Part shown: positions 26,917 to 35,421 of the stretch, piece by piece
Layout of the letters: each line of letters opens with the position of its first letter
How positions within the stretch are numbered: the first letter of the stretch is position 1
Assembly: GCF_002514735.1 (NCBI RefSeq)
Contig: NZ_NBWU01000001.1
Span: 992,001 to 1,056,000 of the forward strand
DNA: 64,000 nucleotides
DNA from: Sediminicola luteus
GTDB lineage: Bacteria > Bacteroidota > Bacteroidia > Flavobacteriales > Flavobacteriaceae
Direction of reading: 5' to 3'
Program-made: the position numbers and the translations under genes
Notes under the pieces: model-generated
Databases searched by the model: none
Told to the model about the DNA's origin: nothing
Seen by the model: only the letters and a program-made list of their open reading frames with translations

Positions 26917-27732
26917 ATGGGTCCGGAATTACAACGAAGGGTACAACGATACGGTTGGGACAAGGCCGCCAACTTTTATGAAGATTCGTGGCAAGAGCAG
27001 TTGCGGCCCGCCCACGATTTGGTCATGGCCCATTTAGATCCCGAACCGGGTCAACATATTTTGGAATTGGCTGCCGGTACCGGTCTGGTCAGTTTTCGTA
27101 TGGCCCAATCGGTGGGTATAAATGGTCAGGTGTTGGCTACCGACATTTCAGACAGCATGGTAACTATCGGAAATTCGAGGGTAGAAAAACTGGGGCTAGA
27201 AAATATTAGTTTTGAACGGGCTGAGGCGGAAAAGCTCTCCTATCCCGACGCACATTTCGATAGTGTGGTCTGTGCCTTGGGCTTGATGTATTTCCCGCAC
27301 CCTGAACAGGCTCTAGCAGAAATGTACCGGGTGTTACAAAAAGACGGTAAAGCCGTGGTTGCGGTCTGGGGAAGTCGGAAACACTGTGGTTGGTCCCCGA
27401 TTTTTCCGATAGTAGATGCCCGAGTAAAAACCGATGTCTGCCCAATGTTCTTCCATTTGGGTGAAGGCGGGGTATTGGAATATCATTTTGAACAGGCCGG
27501 TTTTCGTGAAATCAGTTTCGAGAAAATTAAAACGGAACTACACTATGCCTCTGCAGAAGAAGCCTGCGTGGCTTCCTTTTTGGGCGGCCCTGTGGCCATG
27601 GCCTATTCCCGCTTCGATGAGGTAACCAAACAAGAAGCCCAAAAAGAATACATTCAGGCCTTAACCCCTTTTAAAACTGAAAATGGATATAAAGTTCCCG
27701 CCGAATATGTGGTTTTGAGTGCCATAAAATAA
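26917..27732 (+). CDS. Class I SAM-dependent methyltransferase
   Basis: A 271-residue cytoplasmic methyltransferase of the UbiE/Methyltransf_11 type. Motif I is HILELAAGTGLVSF, motif II includes LATDISDSM, and a motif IV-like stretch DSVVCALGLMYFPHP is followed by EMYRVLQKDGKAVVAVWG. The methyl acceptor cannot be read from the sequence. Pairing with OsmC in one transcript is visible; a functional link is speculative. It converges on the DoxX-like gene with 19 bases between stops. Confidence 0.88.
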   Translation: MGPELQRRVQRYGWDKAANFYEDSWQEQLRPAHDLVMAHLDPEPGQHILELAAGTGLVSFRMAQSVGINGQVLATDISDSMVTIGNSRVEKLGLENISFERAEAEKLSYPDAHFDSVVCALGLMYFPHPEQALAEMYRVLQKDGKAVVAVWGSRKHCGWSPIFPIVDARVKTDVCPMFFHLGEGGVLEYHFEQAGFREISFEKIKTELHYASAEEACVASFLGGPVAMAYSRFDEVTKQEAQKEYIQALTPFKTENGYKVPAEYVVLSAIK

Positions 27733-27751
27733 ATGTTTCAATCCGCGATAA

Positions 27752-28192
27752 TCAACCTAGTTTGGTCTGGGGAAACCAAGGTTTCCGAATCGGGAAAATC
27801 GCTAAAAGTGCGGCCACGATGATCAGGTTCTTCATAATGTATTGCCCCACTAGGGTCAGAGAAACCGGTGCCGACCCAAAAGTAACCTCGGAAAGCAATA
27901 CCAATGGCATAAAGGTGCCCAACATATGAAGCAAGGCCAAGGTAATGGTACATTTCGGACACAGACCTATAACCAACATAAGGCCAAGTACGGTTTCCCA
28001 TAGGGCAAGTATCAAATACGAAGTTTGGGTGGGGATCAGACCCAGGGTGAGTAAATCTATGGTGTCTTTGGCTAGAACCTCGGCCGGACTCACCTCAGGG
28101 AAAAATTTTAAGGCACCGAACCAGATATAGATAATTCCAATACTGACACGGATCAAACGGTAACGCCAATCGGGGCTTGCGGTCAACTTCAT
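27752..28192 (-). CDS. DoxX-like four-helix membrane protein
   Basis: A 146-residue integral membrane protein with four hydrophobic helices (VSIGIIYIWFGALKF; SYLILALWETVLGLMLVIGL; ITLALLHMLGTFMPLVLL; IVAALLAIF), the layout of DoxX/YkgB-family proteins. A CPKC pair lies between helices 2 and 3 (GLCPKCTIT). Role unknown; relatives act in sulfur metabolism or redox stress. An almost perfect palindrome, CACGAAAACGTTTGCGTG (28285-28302), lies about 95 bases upstream. Confidence 0.8.
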   Translation of the reverse strand: MKLTASPDWRYRLIRVSIGIIYIWFGALKFFPEVSPAEVLAKDTIDLLTLGLIPTQTSYLILALWETVLGLMLVIGLCPKCTITLALLHMLGTFMPLVLLSEVTFGSAPVSLTLVGQYIMKNLIIVAALLAIFPIRKPWFPQTKLG

Positions 28193-28284
28193 AGGGCGGT
28201 AATTAAGGGCAAGACGGTAGCTTGCAGTGTAGTTAGCCCCTAAATATGCGAAAAATCTATAGTACTATCAAGAAAACCTATCAA

Positions 28285-28302
28285 CACGAAAACGTTTGCG
28301 TG
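28285..28302. promoter_or_regulatory. Palindrome resembling a LacI-family operator
   Basis: CACGAAAACGTTTGCGTG is palindromic except for one mismatched pair and has the central CG flanked by AA/TT that LacI-type regulators favour. It lies between the DoxX-like start and the terminator of the DUF6249 gene. No regulator is encoded nearby. Confidence 0.35.
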
Positions 28303-28311
28303 TAACAACAA

Positions 28312-28342
28312 TAAAAAGTCCGGGTGTTTTTCACACCCGGAC
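28312..28342 (-). terminator. Rho-independent terminator of the DUF6249 gene
   Basis: A perfect 10-bp stem (GTCCGGGTGT/ACACCCGGAC, 28318-28342) with a 5-base loop is followed on the minus strand by a T-rich run (28317-28312). It begins 25 bases after the DUF6249 stop. T residues on the other side too mean it may work in both directions. Confidence 0.85.
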
Positions 28343-28367
28343 ATACTTTTTTTAAAGGATAGGAAGT

Positions 28368-28709
28368 CTACTCCTGCAGTTTTTTGGTCATAAAGAAGCC
28401 GACCAACAAACCAATACCACCAAAGGTAAAGATTGCACTTGGGTAAACGGCATCGTTAAGGAAGCCTGATTGTTCCAGAATAGCGGCGATGAAAATACCA
28501 ATACCCAAACCGATCATTAAAAGCGAAACGTTTAGTATGAACACCTTCCAAAAAGGCGTAAGACGTTTGGCTTTATTAAAAAAGATAGAGGCATCGGCAC
28601 CTTTTTCTATCAAGGCCAAGCGTTCTTTGTTGCGGGCACTGATGTAGAGGTAGAACATACCGAATACAATGCCAAATAATGCGGGTACTATAATTACTTC
28701 TGCTCCCAT
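28368..28709 (-). CDS. DUF6249 family membrane protein
   Basis: A 113-residue protein with three hydrophobic helices (VPALFGIVFGMFYLYI; VFILNVSLLMIGLGIGIFIA; IFTFGGIGLLVGFFM). A conserved cytoplasmic segment ARNKERLALIEKGADASIF lies after the first, which is the signature of the DUF6249 family in Bacteroidota. In relatives the gene often sits beside a sigma factor gene, but none is here. Function is unknown. A perfect palindrome lies 58 bases upstream of the start, and a strong terminator follows. Confidence 0.82.
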   Translation of the reverse strand: MGAEVIIVPALFGIVFGMFYLYISARNKERLALIEKGADASIFFNKAKRLTPFWKVFILNVSLLMIGLGIGIFIAAILEQSGFLNDAVYPSAIFTFGGIGLLVGFFMTKKLQE

Positions 28710-28766
28710 AACTGTCGATTTTTGATGTTTTTAATTTCGTTTGTTTGGCGGTTTGACGACACATAG

Positions 28767-28785
28767 ATTGTGTAGGTTACACAAT
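28767..28785. promoter_or_regulatory. Perfect palindrome upstream of the DUF6249 gene
   Basis: ATTGTGTA and TACACAAT are exact inverse copies around a 3-base centre, 58 bases upstream of the DUF6249 start. Size and position suit a dimeric repressor or activator site. No regulator was identified. Confidence 0.5.
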
Positions 28786-29314
28786 TATCATTTTATTATT
28801 GGTGTTATCCGAATAAAAGGCCCGAAAAGCCATTTCAAGTCACCACGATTTTGCACGAACCTTAAGCTGTTTGGTAAGTTTCTCAACCATTTGTGATGTG
28901 GGCTGTTACACAGAGTTTCACTGAGAAGCCACAGAGTTGCGCAGAGGTATTCTATCCCCAATTAAACTATTCAACACCTTCACGATTCATCAGTAATTAA
29001 TTTCTATCTGACACGAATTTCGCTAATTACTCGAATAATGGGGCTAATTTCCGACAGTTATTTTTCCAACTAAAAAATGAAGCTGTTTCACAGAGGTATT
29101 ACTTTGCCAATTCAATAAAACCAGGTTTTACCATTTTCAAATCTTCAAATTAACCCATTATCAAATTGCTTCATTGCTACATTGATTAATTGGTACATTG
29201 CCGCAGGCGTACACGAATTCCACGAATCTGCCCAGGGATTACCTGTTTTCAATTAAACGATGCAACTACTCAACGATTAAACAGCCGAATAAACAAGTTT
29301 AGACCGCTAAGCCC

Positions 29315-29322
29315 TACCTTTG
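29315..29322 (+). promoter_or_regulatory. Candidate -7 element for sufS
   Basis: TACCTTTG matches TAnnTTTG and lies 19 bases before the sufS ATG, which implies a very short leader. Its presence supports independent transcription of sufS now that it is separated from sufBCD. Confidence 0.45.
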
Positions 29323-29340
29323 CAGTTCAATAGTGTACCT

Positions 29341-30555
29341 ATGTTGGACGTATCCGTTATTCGAAAAGATTTCCCGATTCTAGACCGTCAGGTTCATGGT
29401 AAACCTTTGGTCTATTTTGATAATGCCGCCACTTCACAGACCCCAAAACAGGTGGTATCGGCCATATCGGACTATTATTTTGGGTATAACTCCAACATAC
29501 ACCGGGGCGTGCACCGCCTATCGCAAGAGGCTACCGACGCCTACGAGCAGGCTCGTATCAAAATGCAGCACCATTTTAACGCGGCCCATGCCCATGAAAT
29601 CATTTTGACCTCGGGTACCACCCACAGTATTAATTTGGTGGCCCATGGTTTTGGTGCCCTTTTAAAAAAGGGGGACGAAATCATAGTCTCGGCTTTAGAA
29701 CACCATTCCAATATCGTGCCTTGGCAAATGTTATGCGAGCGTACCGGGGCCCAATTAAAAGTGATCCCCATGATGGAAAATGGATCGCTTGACCTAGAAG
29801 CGTATGGCCAATTGTTGAACGAAAACACCCAATTGGTATTCTGTAACCATGTTTCCAATGCCCTGGGCACGGTAAACCCTATAGAAAAGATCATTGATAT
29901 GGCCCATGGGGTAAATGCCGTCGTATTGATCGATGGCGCCCAGGCCGCACCACACATACAGGCCGATGTACAGGCCTTGGATGTAGATTTCTATACCGTG
30001 TCGGCCCATAAAATGTGCGGACCTACCGGAGTAGGGCTATTATATGGCAAAGAATCTTGGCTGCGTAAACTGCCCCCCTATCAAGGTGGGGGAGAAATGA
30101 TCGCCGAGGTCAGTTTTGAAAAAACCACCTATGCCGATTTGCCCCATAAATTTGAGGCCGGGACCCCAAACATAGCTGGGGGAATTGCCTTTGGGGCCGC
30201 TTTAGATTATATGCATACCATAGGGTTCAAAGCCATTGCTGAATATGAGCAAGAGCTGTTGGACTATGCCACCGAACAATTAAGTGCGATTGACGGACTG
30301 CGTATATACGGTACCCAACACCCTAAAACCGCGGTGATTTCCTTTAATTTGGAAGGCGTACACCCTTATGACGTGGGTACCATTTTAGATCAATTGGGCA
30401 TTGCCGTACGAACCGGACACCATTGTGCCCAACCGATAATGGACTTCTACCAAATTCCCGGTACCGTTAGGGCCAGTTTTTCGTTTTATAATACCAAGGC
30501 CGAAATCGACGCCCTGGTCGATGGGGTAAAACGGGCGAAGATGATGTTGCAATAA
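29341..30555 (+). CDS. sufS: Cysteine desulfurase SufS
   Basis: A 404-residue PLP enzyme that takes sulfur from cysteine and passes it to SufE. The start is the ATG at 29341; an in-frame TTG at 29320 lies inside the -7 promoter element. Features are SALEHHSNIVPWQ with the cofactor-stacking His, VSAHKMCGPTG with the PLP lysine (Lys224), and RTGHHCAQP with the catalytic Cys362. The class II length matches SufS. It stands alone, 18 kb from sufBCD and 16 kb from sufE. Confidence 0.96.
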   Translation: MLDVSVIRKDFPILDRQVHGKPLVYFDNAATSQTPKQVVSAISDYYFGYNSNIHRGVHRLSQEATDAYEQARIKMQHHFNAAHAHEIILTSGTTHSINLVAHGFGALLKKGDEIIVSALEHHSNIVPWQMLCERTGAQLKVIPMMENGSLDLEAYGQLLNENTQLVFCNHVSNALGTVNPIEKIIDMAHGVNAVVLIDGAQAAPHIQADVQALDVDFYTVSAHKMCGPTGVGLLYGKESWLRKLPPYQGGGEMIAEVSFEKTTYADLPHKFEAGTPNIAGGIAFGAALDYMHTIGFKAIAEYEQELLDYATEQLSAIDGLRIYGTQHPKTAVISFNLEGVHPYDVGTILDQLGIAVRTGHHCAQPIMDFYQIPGTVRASFSFYNTKAEIDALVDGVKRAKMMLQ

Positions 30556-30578
30556 GGTAACCCTGGAAGTACCCTCAC

Positions 30579-31370
30579 CTACCCCAAATGTCTCAAATAC
30601 AAATCAGGGTTGTTTAAAAAACCTTTGGTTAGGCTGTAATGTTCCAGTTCTTTCAAAGGGGTGGCCACCATGGCCCCTTCGGTGATCTCGTAATGGAACC
30701 CACCTGGAATAGACATAAGTATAGGCGAATGTGTGGCGATTATGAATTGGGAAGTATACTGTTTTAGATGTTGGTTTATATGATAGATCAAGGCGATTTG
30801 TTTGGCGGGCGAAAGGGCGGCTTCCGGTTCATCGAGTAGGTAAATACCGCGTTGGTTTATCTTGTCCTGCAAAATCTTCAGATAGGCCTCCCCATGGGAA
30901 AAAGAGTTCAAATCTTGCCCATATTCCTTTCGCATATGATGTATCTGATAGTTGGCATTGTCCTTCATCTGTTGGATGATATGCGGGGGTACGGCCCCAT
31001 CCAATCCATCCATTTGTTGGTGCAATTTAAAATCGGTACGGTCGATACTGTTCATAAAATCGCCAAAATCTTCCGCCCTAAAAAAGAAGCCGATGGGTCG
31101 GTCTATACCAAATTCCAATTCTAGATAAGGGGCCAACTCTACCGCGGCCTGAAAGGCCCGTTTACCATATCCGCCCCCATCCATATGGGGTAATTGTAGG
31201 CGGAAGGCCAAGGCTTCCAGCAAGGTAGATTTGCCAGAACCATTATCACCTACCAAAAACAAAATGGGATGATCCGTATCGAGCCTTTTGGCATATTGGA
31301 TGCTGGGTACATCATAGGGAAACGGATGGGTACGTTCGGTATTGATATGTATTTGTGTAATGTACGGCAT
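30579..31370 (-). CDS. AAA-type ATPase (SMC/Rad50-like, small)
   Basis: A 263-residue ATPase. Walker A is GDNGSGKS (41-48), a signature-like FSHGEAYL sits near 157-164, Walker B is YLLDEPEAAL near 177, and the switch region is IIATHSPILMSIPG. It resembles the single-domain AAA_21/AAA_15-type ATPases found in Bacteroidota, and in some genomes as parts of defence or DNA-repair loci. No nuclease partner is adjacent, so no specific role is proposed. It is convergent with sufS, with 23 bases between stops. Confidence 0.85.
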   Translation of the reverse strand: MPYITQIHINTERTHPFPYDVPSIQYAKRLDTDHPILFLVGDNGSGKSTLLEALAFRLQLPHMDGGGYGKRAFQAAVELAPYLELEFGIDRPIGFFFRAEDFGDFMNSIDRTDFKLHQQMDGLDGAVPPHIIQQMKDNANYQIHHMRKEYGQDLNSFSHGEAYLKILQDKINQRGIYLLDEPEAALSPAKQIALIYHINQHLKQYTSQFIIATHSPILMSIPGGFHYEITEGAMVATPLKELEHYSLTKGFLNNPDLYLRHLG

Positions 31371-31668
31371 GGCTCTAATTCACCCAAAGATACACACCCT
31401 AGGGGGAATATAAATGGTTTGTGACGTAACCCACGCTTGAACCAGGAAAAGACTACCCAGTCGGTTCTTAACGGTAATTCCATTCCAAGGCCATCAAAAA
31501 CAACAGGTGAATAACCCCTCAACTCGTTCAAGTGATGCTTTCCCACAGAAATTGCTTTGAAAAATCATTTTATCAAACTAGGTGGTTGGTATTCTTCACC
31601 AATTCCGAAACAGTCATAAACCAAATCGTTGGAAAAATCGCTACTTTAGGTGCCCTAAAACACCACAC

Positions 31669-32772
31669 ATGAACCTTATCAAAATCGCTCCCGTGATTAT
31701 GTTGATCTTATTTGCCAGTTGTAGTCCATCTAAAAAGCCGGGTAAGACCTACCCTTTATTCGTAGGCACCTATACCGATGGAGCTAGTGAAGGAATCTAT
31801 GCCTACACCTTCGATTCGGGTACCGGTCTACTTTCTGAAAAGGTTCTGGCCAGTCCCTTGGTGAATCCGTCTTTTGTAAAGATCAGTCCGGATAAGAAAT
31901 TCTTGTTTGCTGTACAGGAGACCGATAATTATGACTCACTCGGGGGTGCCATAACGGCTTTTAAGGTAAAGGACAAACGCTTGGGATTTATCAATACCCA
32001 GGCTACGAAAGGGGCGCATCCTTGTCATATCGGTATTTCCAAAACTGGTGATAAAGTGGCCGTTTCCAATTATACCGGTGGCAATGTCGCTATCTATGGT
32101 CGGGATGAAAGGGGCGGATTGACCAACGAGCCACAAGTATTGGATCATAAACTTTTGGATAGTAGTACAACCTCGCATGCCCATGCCGCTCAATTTAATG
32201 GTGATGATCTGTTCGTTGCCGATCTTGGATTGGATGCCGTACAACGCTACCAAGCTACCGATTCTATTTTCGTACCACATACCCAGTCCCGTTTGGCTAT
32301 GGCCCAAGGGGCCGGACCACGACATTTTACCTTTAATGCACAAGGCGAGGTAATGTACGTGATCAACGAATTGAATTCGACCCTAACCGTGCTCAAAAAA
32401 CAGGCCGATGGTGGTTTTTCGGAAATGGAAAGCCATGCTACCCTGGCCGATGGGTTTTCTGGCGACAGTTACTGTGCGGACATTCACCTATCGCCAGACG
32501 GAAGTTTTCTATACGGCTCCAATAGGGGTGAGAATACCATCGTGATTTTTGCGGTTGCGAAAAATGGTAATTTGACCTTGGTCGGACGCAGCAGCGTTGA
32601 AGGTGATTGGCCCCGAAATTTCGTTATTGATCCTAGTGGGAATTTTCTATTGGTAGCCAACCAAAAAAGCGATAATATAACCGTATTCGAACGCGATGCC
32701 GAAAAAGGTACTTTGCGTTTTATGCATGAAGTAGCCCTTTCCAAACCCGTTTGTCTCGAATTTTTGGATTAA
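31669..32772 (+). CDS. Lactonase-family seven-bladed propeller lipoprotein
   Basis: A 367-residue protein from the ATG at 31669; the longer in-frame ORF from 31582 lacks a plausible N-terminus. A lipoprotein signal (LILFASC) is followed by a 6-phosphogluconolactonase-like (YbhE/YkgB) propeller, with FVGTYTDGASEGIYAY at the start and repeated SPDKKFLFAV, HLSPDGSFLYGSNRG and VIDPSGNFLLVANQ blades. Because it is exported, a role in the pentose phosphate pathway is unlikely; it may open other sugar lactones. Substrate unknown. Confidence 0.85.
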   Translation: MNLIKIAPVIMLILFASCSPSKKPGKTYPLFVGTYTDGASEGIYAYTFDSGTGLLSEKVLASPLVNPSFVKISPDKKFLFAVQETDNYDSLGGAITAFKVKDKRLGFINTQATKGAHPCHIGISKTGDKVAVSNYTGGNVAIYGRDERGGLTNEPQVLDHKLLDSSTTSHAHAAQFNGDDLFVADLGLDAVQRYQATDSIFVPHTQSRLAMAQGAGPRHFTFNAQGEVMYVINELNSTLTVLKKQADGGFSEMESHATLADGFSGDSYCADIHLSPDGSFLYGSNRGENTIVIFAVAKNGNLTLVGRSSVEGDWPRNFVIDPSGNFLLVANQKSDNITVFERDAEKGTLRFMHEVALSKPVCLEFLD

Positions 32773-32782
32773 TGCCGTTGTA

Positions 32783-33430
32783 TCACTCTTTGGTGCTTAC
32801 CAACCTATAGGTATAAGGCCTTAGCTGGCCCTGGTAATCGGTAAATTGGCCTTTGACCTCAATATACAAACGTTGACTTTGGTCCAAACGACCCAATACC
32901 AATTTATAGGTTTTTTGTCCGGTTGAATCACGGTAATTATGCTTCCACAACATACCTTCCCAAGGACTTTTTAGAATATTATCGTTTTCCTTTATCCGGA
33001 AACAATTTTTTAGGGCCATTTCCTGTCCGTTAAACTGGGCCGTTTTAGTACGGGCATCTATGGTAATGGCCGGAAGCGCGGTCTTTAGGGGATTAAGCCT
33101 CCACCCTAAGGAATCGCTTTGTGTTTCTAGTGTTAGTCGGGCGATTACCCCGCGTTTTACCGACGGACTTGTAGATTTGCCTTTGTAAAGACTACTACCA
33201 TCGGCATGGCCGCCCGATTCGGTATACACTTCGGTAAGAGAGCGCTGTTGAGTTAGATGTTCGTCGATATGAACGCCGATTAAATTGAAATGCTGTTCAC
33301 CTTTTGAGAAGAGTTCCGCAATCCGCAGAGACAGGGAGTCGCATTTAGTTTGGGCCCAAAGTCCTGAAAGACAAAGGCAACATAAAAGTAGGAAACTGAA
33401 TCTGGGTGTAGGTGATACCAACTTAACCAT
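32783..33430 (-). CDS. Secreted protein of unknown function (215 aa)
   Basis: Unrecognised. It has a signal peptide (FSFLLLCCLCLSGLWAQ) and a predicted mature region of mixed strands ending in a run of beta strands (TYKLVLGRLDQSQRLYIEVK). A single Met gives the start, and a perfect 12-bp inverted repeat (33431-33463) ends exactly at that ATG. It converges on the lactonase gene with 10 bases between stops. No homologous family comes to mind. Confidence 0.6.
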   Translation of the reverse strand: MVKLVSPTPRFSFLLLCCLCLSGLWAQTKCDSLSLRIAELFSKGEQHFNLIGVHIDEHLTQQRSLTEVYTESGGHADGSSLYKGKSTSPSVKRGVIARLTLETQSDSLGWRLNPLKTALPAITIDARTKTAQFNGQEMALKNCFRIKENDNILKSPWEGMLWKHNYRDSTGQKTYKLVLGRLDQSQRLYIEVKGQFTDYQGQLRPYTYRLVSTKE

Positions 33431-33463
33431 GCCCTAAAATAAGCAAAGCATTTATTTTAGGGC
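33431..33463. promoter_or_regulatory. 12-bp perfect hairpin abutting a start codon
   Basis: GCCCTAAAATAA (33431-33442) and TTATTTTAGGGC (33452-33463) are exact inverse copies with a 9-base loop. On the minus strand the hairpin ends directly at the ATG of the 215-aa gene. No T-run follows, so it is unlikely to be a terminator; control of translation initiation is possible. Confidence 0.6.
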
Positions 33464-33481
33464 GTGGTTTTCGTTGAGTGG

Positions 33482-33592
33482 TTAATGCGAAGAATTCTTT
33501 TTACCGAATTTCTCCTTCAGTTTTTCGACTGTAAAAAAGAGACACATAAAATAAAATAGTCCCCAGCAAATCATCAATAGCTCCATAGTCAT
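33482..33592 (-). CDS. 36-aa membrane microprotein
   Basis: Unrecognised. It starts MTMELLMICWGLFYFMCLFF, a single hydrophobic helix, followed by a basic tail (VEKLKEKFGKKNSSH), the usual shape of a small inner-membrane protein. It lies on the minus strand 240 bases after the start of a gap that begins at the DASS transporter stop, and its own stop is 51 bases before the 215-aa secreted gene. Bacteroidota often carry such small proteins beside transporters, so an accessory role is possible but not shown. Short length limits confidence. Confidence 0.5.
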   Translation of the reverse strand: MTMELLMICWGLFYFMCLFFTVEKLKEKFGKKNSSH

Positions 33593-33831
33593 TCTTTTAT
33601 CGATTCATTTTCAGTGTTGCTGGTTAGGAAAAGCTTCCCTACTAAAAAGAAAGTACCTTTAAGAGTATAACGCTTGTTCAAGCAAAAACCCTACCGCTAT
33701 TTACGGGGGTATTTACTATTCGGTTGTGCATCAACGATAAAGCGCTTATATTTTGTGATATTTTTAACCTTATGAAACCAAAACGTTAAATAAGTCACTT
33801 TAGTGTTTTCCCCTTTCAGGTAAGTTGTGTT

Positions 33832-35271
33832 TTATAACCATAACCTAAATACGAGGACAAGACCAATAATAACGGCCGGTCCCAACAAACCGGCTACCAG
33901 TCCGCCAAAACGAAAATCGCGCTGAGAGATACGACCGGTGGCATAGGCAATGGCGTTCGGCGGAGTGGAAATGGGTAAAAACAAGGCCGTTGAAGCACTG
34001 AGTCCGATAACCAAGGGCAAAATCTCGGTGTTTTGGGAAACCAAGATAATGGCGATCGGAATTAAAATGGTAGTGGTTGCCGTATTGCTCATAAAATTTG
34101 AGAGCACTACCGTTAACAGGGAAAATACCACTACTAGGGCATAAAAGTTAAGCTGATAGCCTTGGATCATATTCACGTAGTAAGCGGCCAAGCCTGTTTC
34201 TTGTATGGCCAGACCCAAGGAGAGTCCGCCCGCCACCAACATCAAGGTATCCCAGGGCAACTGGCGCACCTCGGCCCCGGAAACAATGCGGAACATACTG
34301 AGCATGATTATAGGCAAAAGCGATACGGCCGAAGCGGGAATTCCATGTAGGTTACCCGTAAGCCAAAGCAAGAGCGTCAACAACAAAATGGCCAAGACAA
34401 AACGTCGTTTTAAGACATAGATACGGTCGTCGGCGTCTATGGTTTTTTCCTTAGGGGTAATAATGTTGATGCTGCTTACCTTAGGTACATATTTTAGGGT
34501 GAGGCACCACCATAGCAACACTACGAGAATCAAAGCTATGGGAAAGCCTATGGCCGCCCATTCCAAAAAGCCGAAGGGTATGCCATGGTTGTTCAGGGCT
34601 TCTACGGCAATCGCATTCGGGGGCGATCCTATAATGGTTCCAATGCCGCCCAAAGAAGCCGCGCCCGGAATGCCGATCAAAAGGGCTTTGGAGAACGGGG
34701 CCCCCTTATCCAAGGTATCGATAAAGGGGATTACCGCAGCGATCATCATGGCGGTTGTGGCCGTATTGGACATGACCATAGAGAAAATGGCCGTAATAAG
34801 CATAATACCCAATAGTACCACCCGGGGCTTGGTCCCCAACCGCTTAACACAAATACGGAACAAGGTTTTGTCCAACCCTACCTTTTGCATGGCCTCGGCC
34901 ATAAAAAAACCGCCCAACATAAGCCAAATGACCGAGTTGGACCAGGTTTGAATGTATTTCTGTACATATTTATTGGCGTTTTCGGGATCAATGGCTTGGT
35001 AATAATTGCCCAAGGCGAACACCAAAAAACCAAAAATAAGCAGTCCCACCGCAAAGGGCGGTACGGCCTCGGTTATCCATAGACCTACCGATAAAAAGAG
35101 TAAAAAGAGCACATAGATCTGTGCCTGATCCATTTGTGCATCGGCCAAAAAGTAAGTGAGCCCGAAAGCGAGAATGATACTCAATAAAAAATAGATGATC
35201 TTCTGTTGAAAATCGACTACCCCTTGTATTTTGGTCAAATAGCGTAACGAAGCCGTTCTGGAATCTGCCAT
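33832..35271 (-). CDS. DASS/SLC13 family sodium:anion symporter
   Basis: A 479-residue transporter with about twelve membrane helices. The two family signature repeats are visible: SNTATTAMMIAAVIPF and later SNTATTTILIPIAIIL, each with the SNT motif that binds sodium and substrate. Hairpin-loop motifs IIGSPPNAIAVE and ISTPPNAIAYA are also present. The family imports di- and tricarboxylates, sulfate or related anions with sodium; a marine lifestyle fits sodium coupling. Exact substrate unknown. Transcribed alone from a -7 motif at 35290-35297. Confidence 0.93.
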   Translation of the reverse strand: MADSRTASLRYLTKIQGVVDFQQKIIYFLLSIILAFGLTYFLADAQMDQAQIYVLFLLFLSVGLWITEAVPPFAVGLLIFGFLVFALGNYYQAIDPENANKYVQKYIQTWSNSVIWLMLGGFFMAEAMQKVGLDKTLFRICVKRLGTKPRVVLLGIMLITAIFSMVMSNTATTAMMIAAVIPFIDTLDKGAPFSKALLIGIPGAASLGGIGTIIGSPPNAIAVEALNNHGIPFGFLEWAAIGFPIALILVVLLWWCLTLKYVPKVSSINIITPKEKTIDADDRIYVLKRRFVLAILLLTLLLWLTGNLHGIPASAVSLLPIIMLSMFRIVSGAEVRQLPWDTLMLVAGGLSLGLAIQETGLAAYYVNMIQGYQLNFYALVVVFSLLTVVLSNFMSNTATTTILIPIAIILVSQNTEILPLVIGLSASTALFLPISTPPNAIAYATGRISQRDFRFGGLVAGLLGPAVIIGLVLVFRLWL

Positions 35272-35289
35272 AACCTTGGTTTTAGACTA

Positions 35290-35297
35290 CAAAATTA
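35290..35297 (-). promoter_or_regulatory. Candidate -7 element for the DASS transporter
   Basis: On the minus strand the bases read TAATTTTG (TAnnTTTG), 18 bases before the start codon. About 50 bases upstream is AACGCAAACGTT, a palindromic-looking AACG/CGTT element. Confidence 0.4.
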
Positions 35298-35421
35298 GGG
35301 TCTGAAGGGATTTAAACCCAGTAAAACCAGGGGTTTTTTAACGCAAACGTTATCGGGAACGATTTCGTTCTATTGGCTGATTATCAGCCCATAACCAAGG
35401 GGATACTTCCTATGATTTTGG

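Larger units (their letters stand above)
28710..29340. repeat. 631-bp intergenic region of reverse-orientation composite repeats
   Basis: From about 28904 to 29243 it holds, in reverse orientation, two CACAGAG blocks (28904-28951; 29081-29100), the block GACACGAATTTCGCTAATTA near 29010, TCAAATCTTCAAATT (near 29140), ATTATCAAATTGCTTCATTG, and CACGAATTCCACGAAT near 29213. These are the same modules, in inverted order, as at 45.3 and 47.3 kb. The palindrome ATTGTGTA-GGT-TACACAAT (28767-28785) serves the DUF6249 side and a -7 element serves sufS. No gene was found. Confidence 0.75.

Noticed and set aside
30579-31370. Two-gene defence system built on the AAA ATPase
   Set aside because: No nuclease or effector gene is adjacent; neighbours are sufS and a lactonase-like gene.
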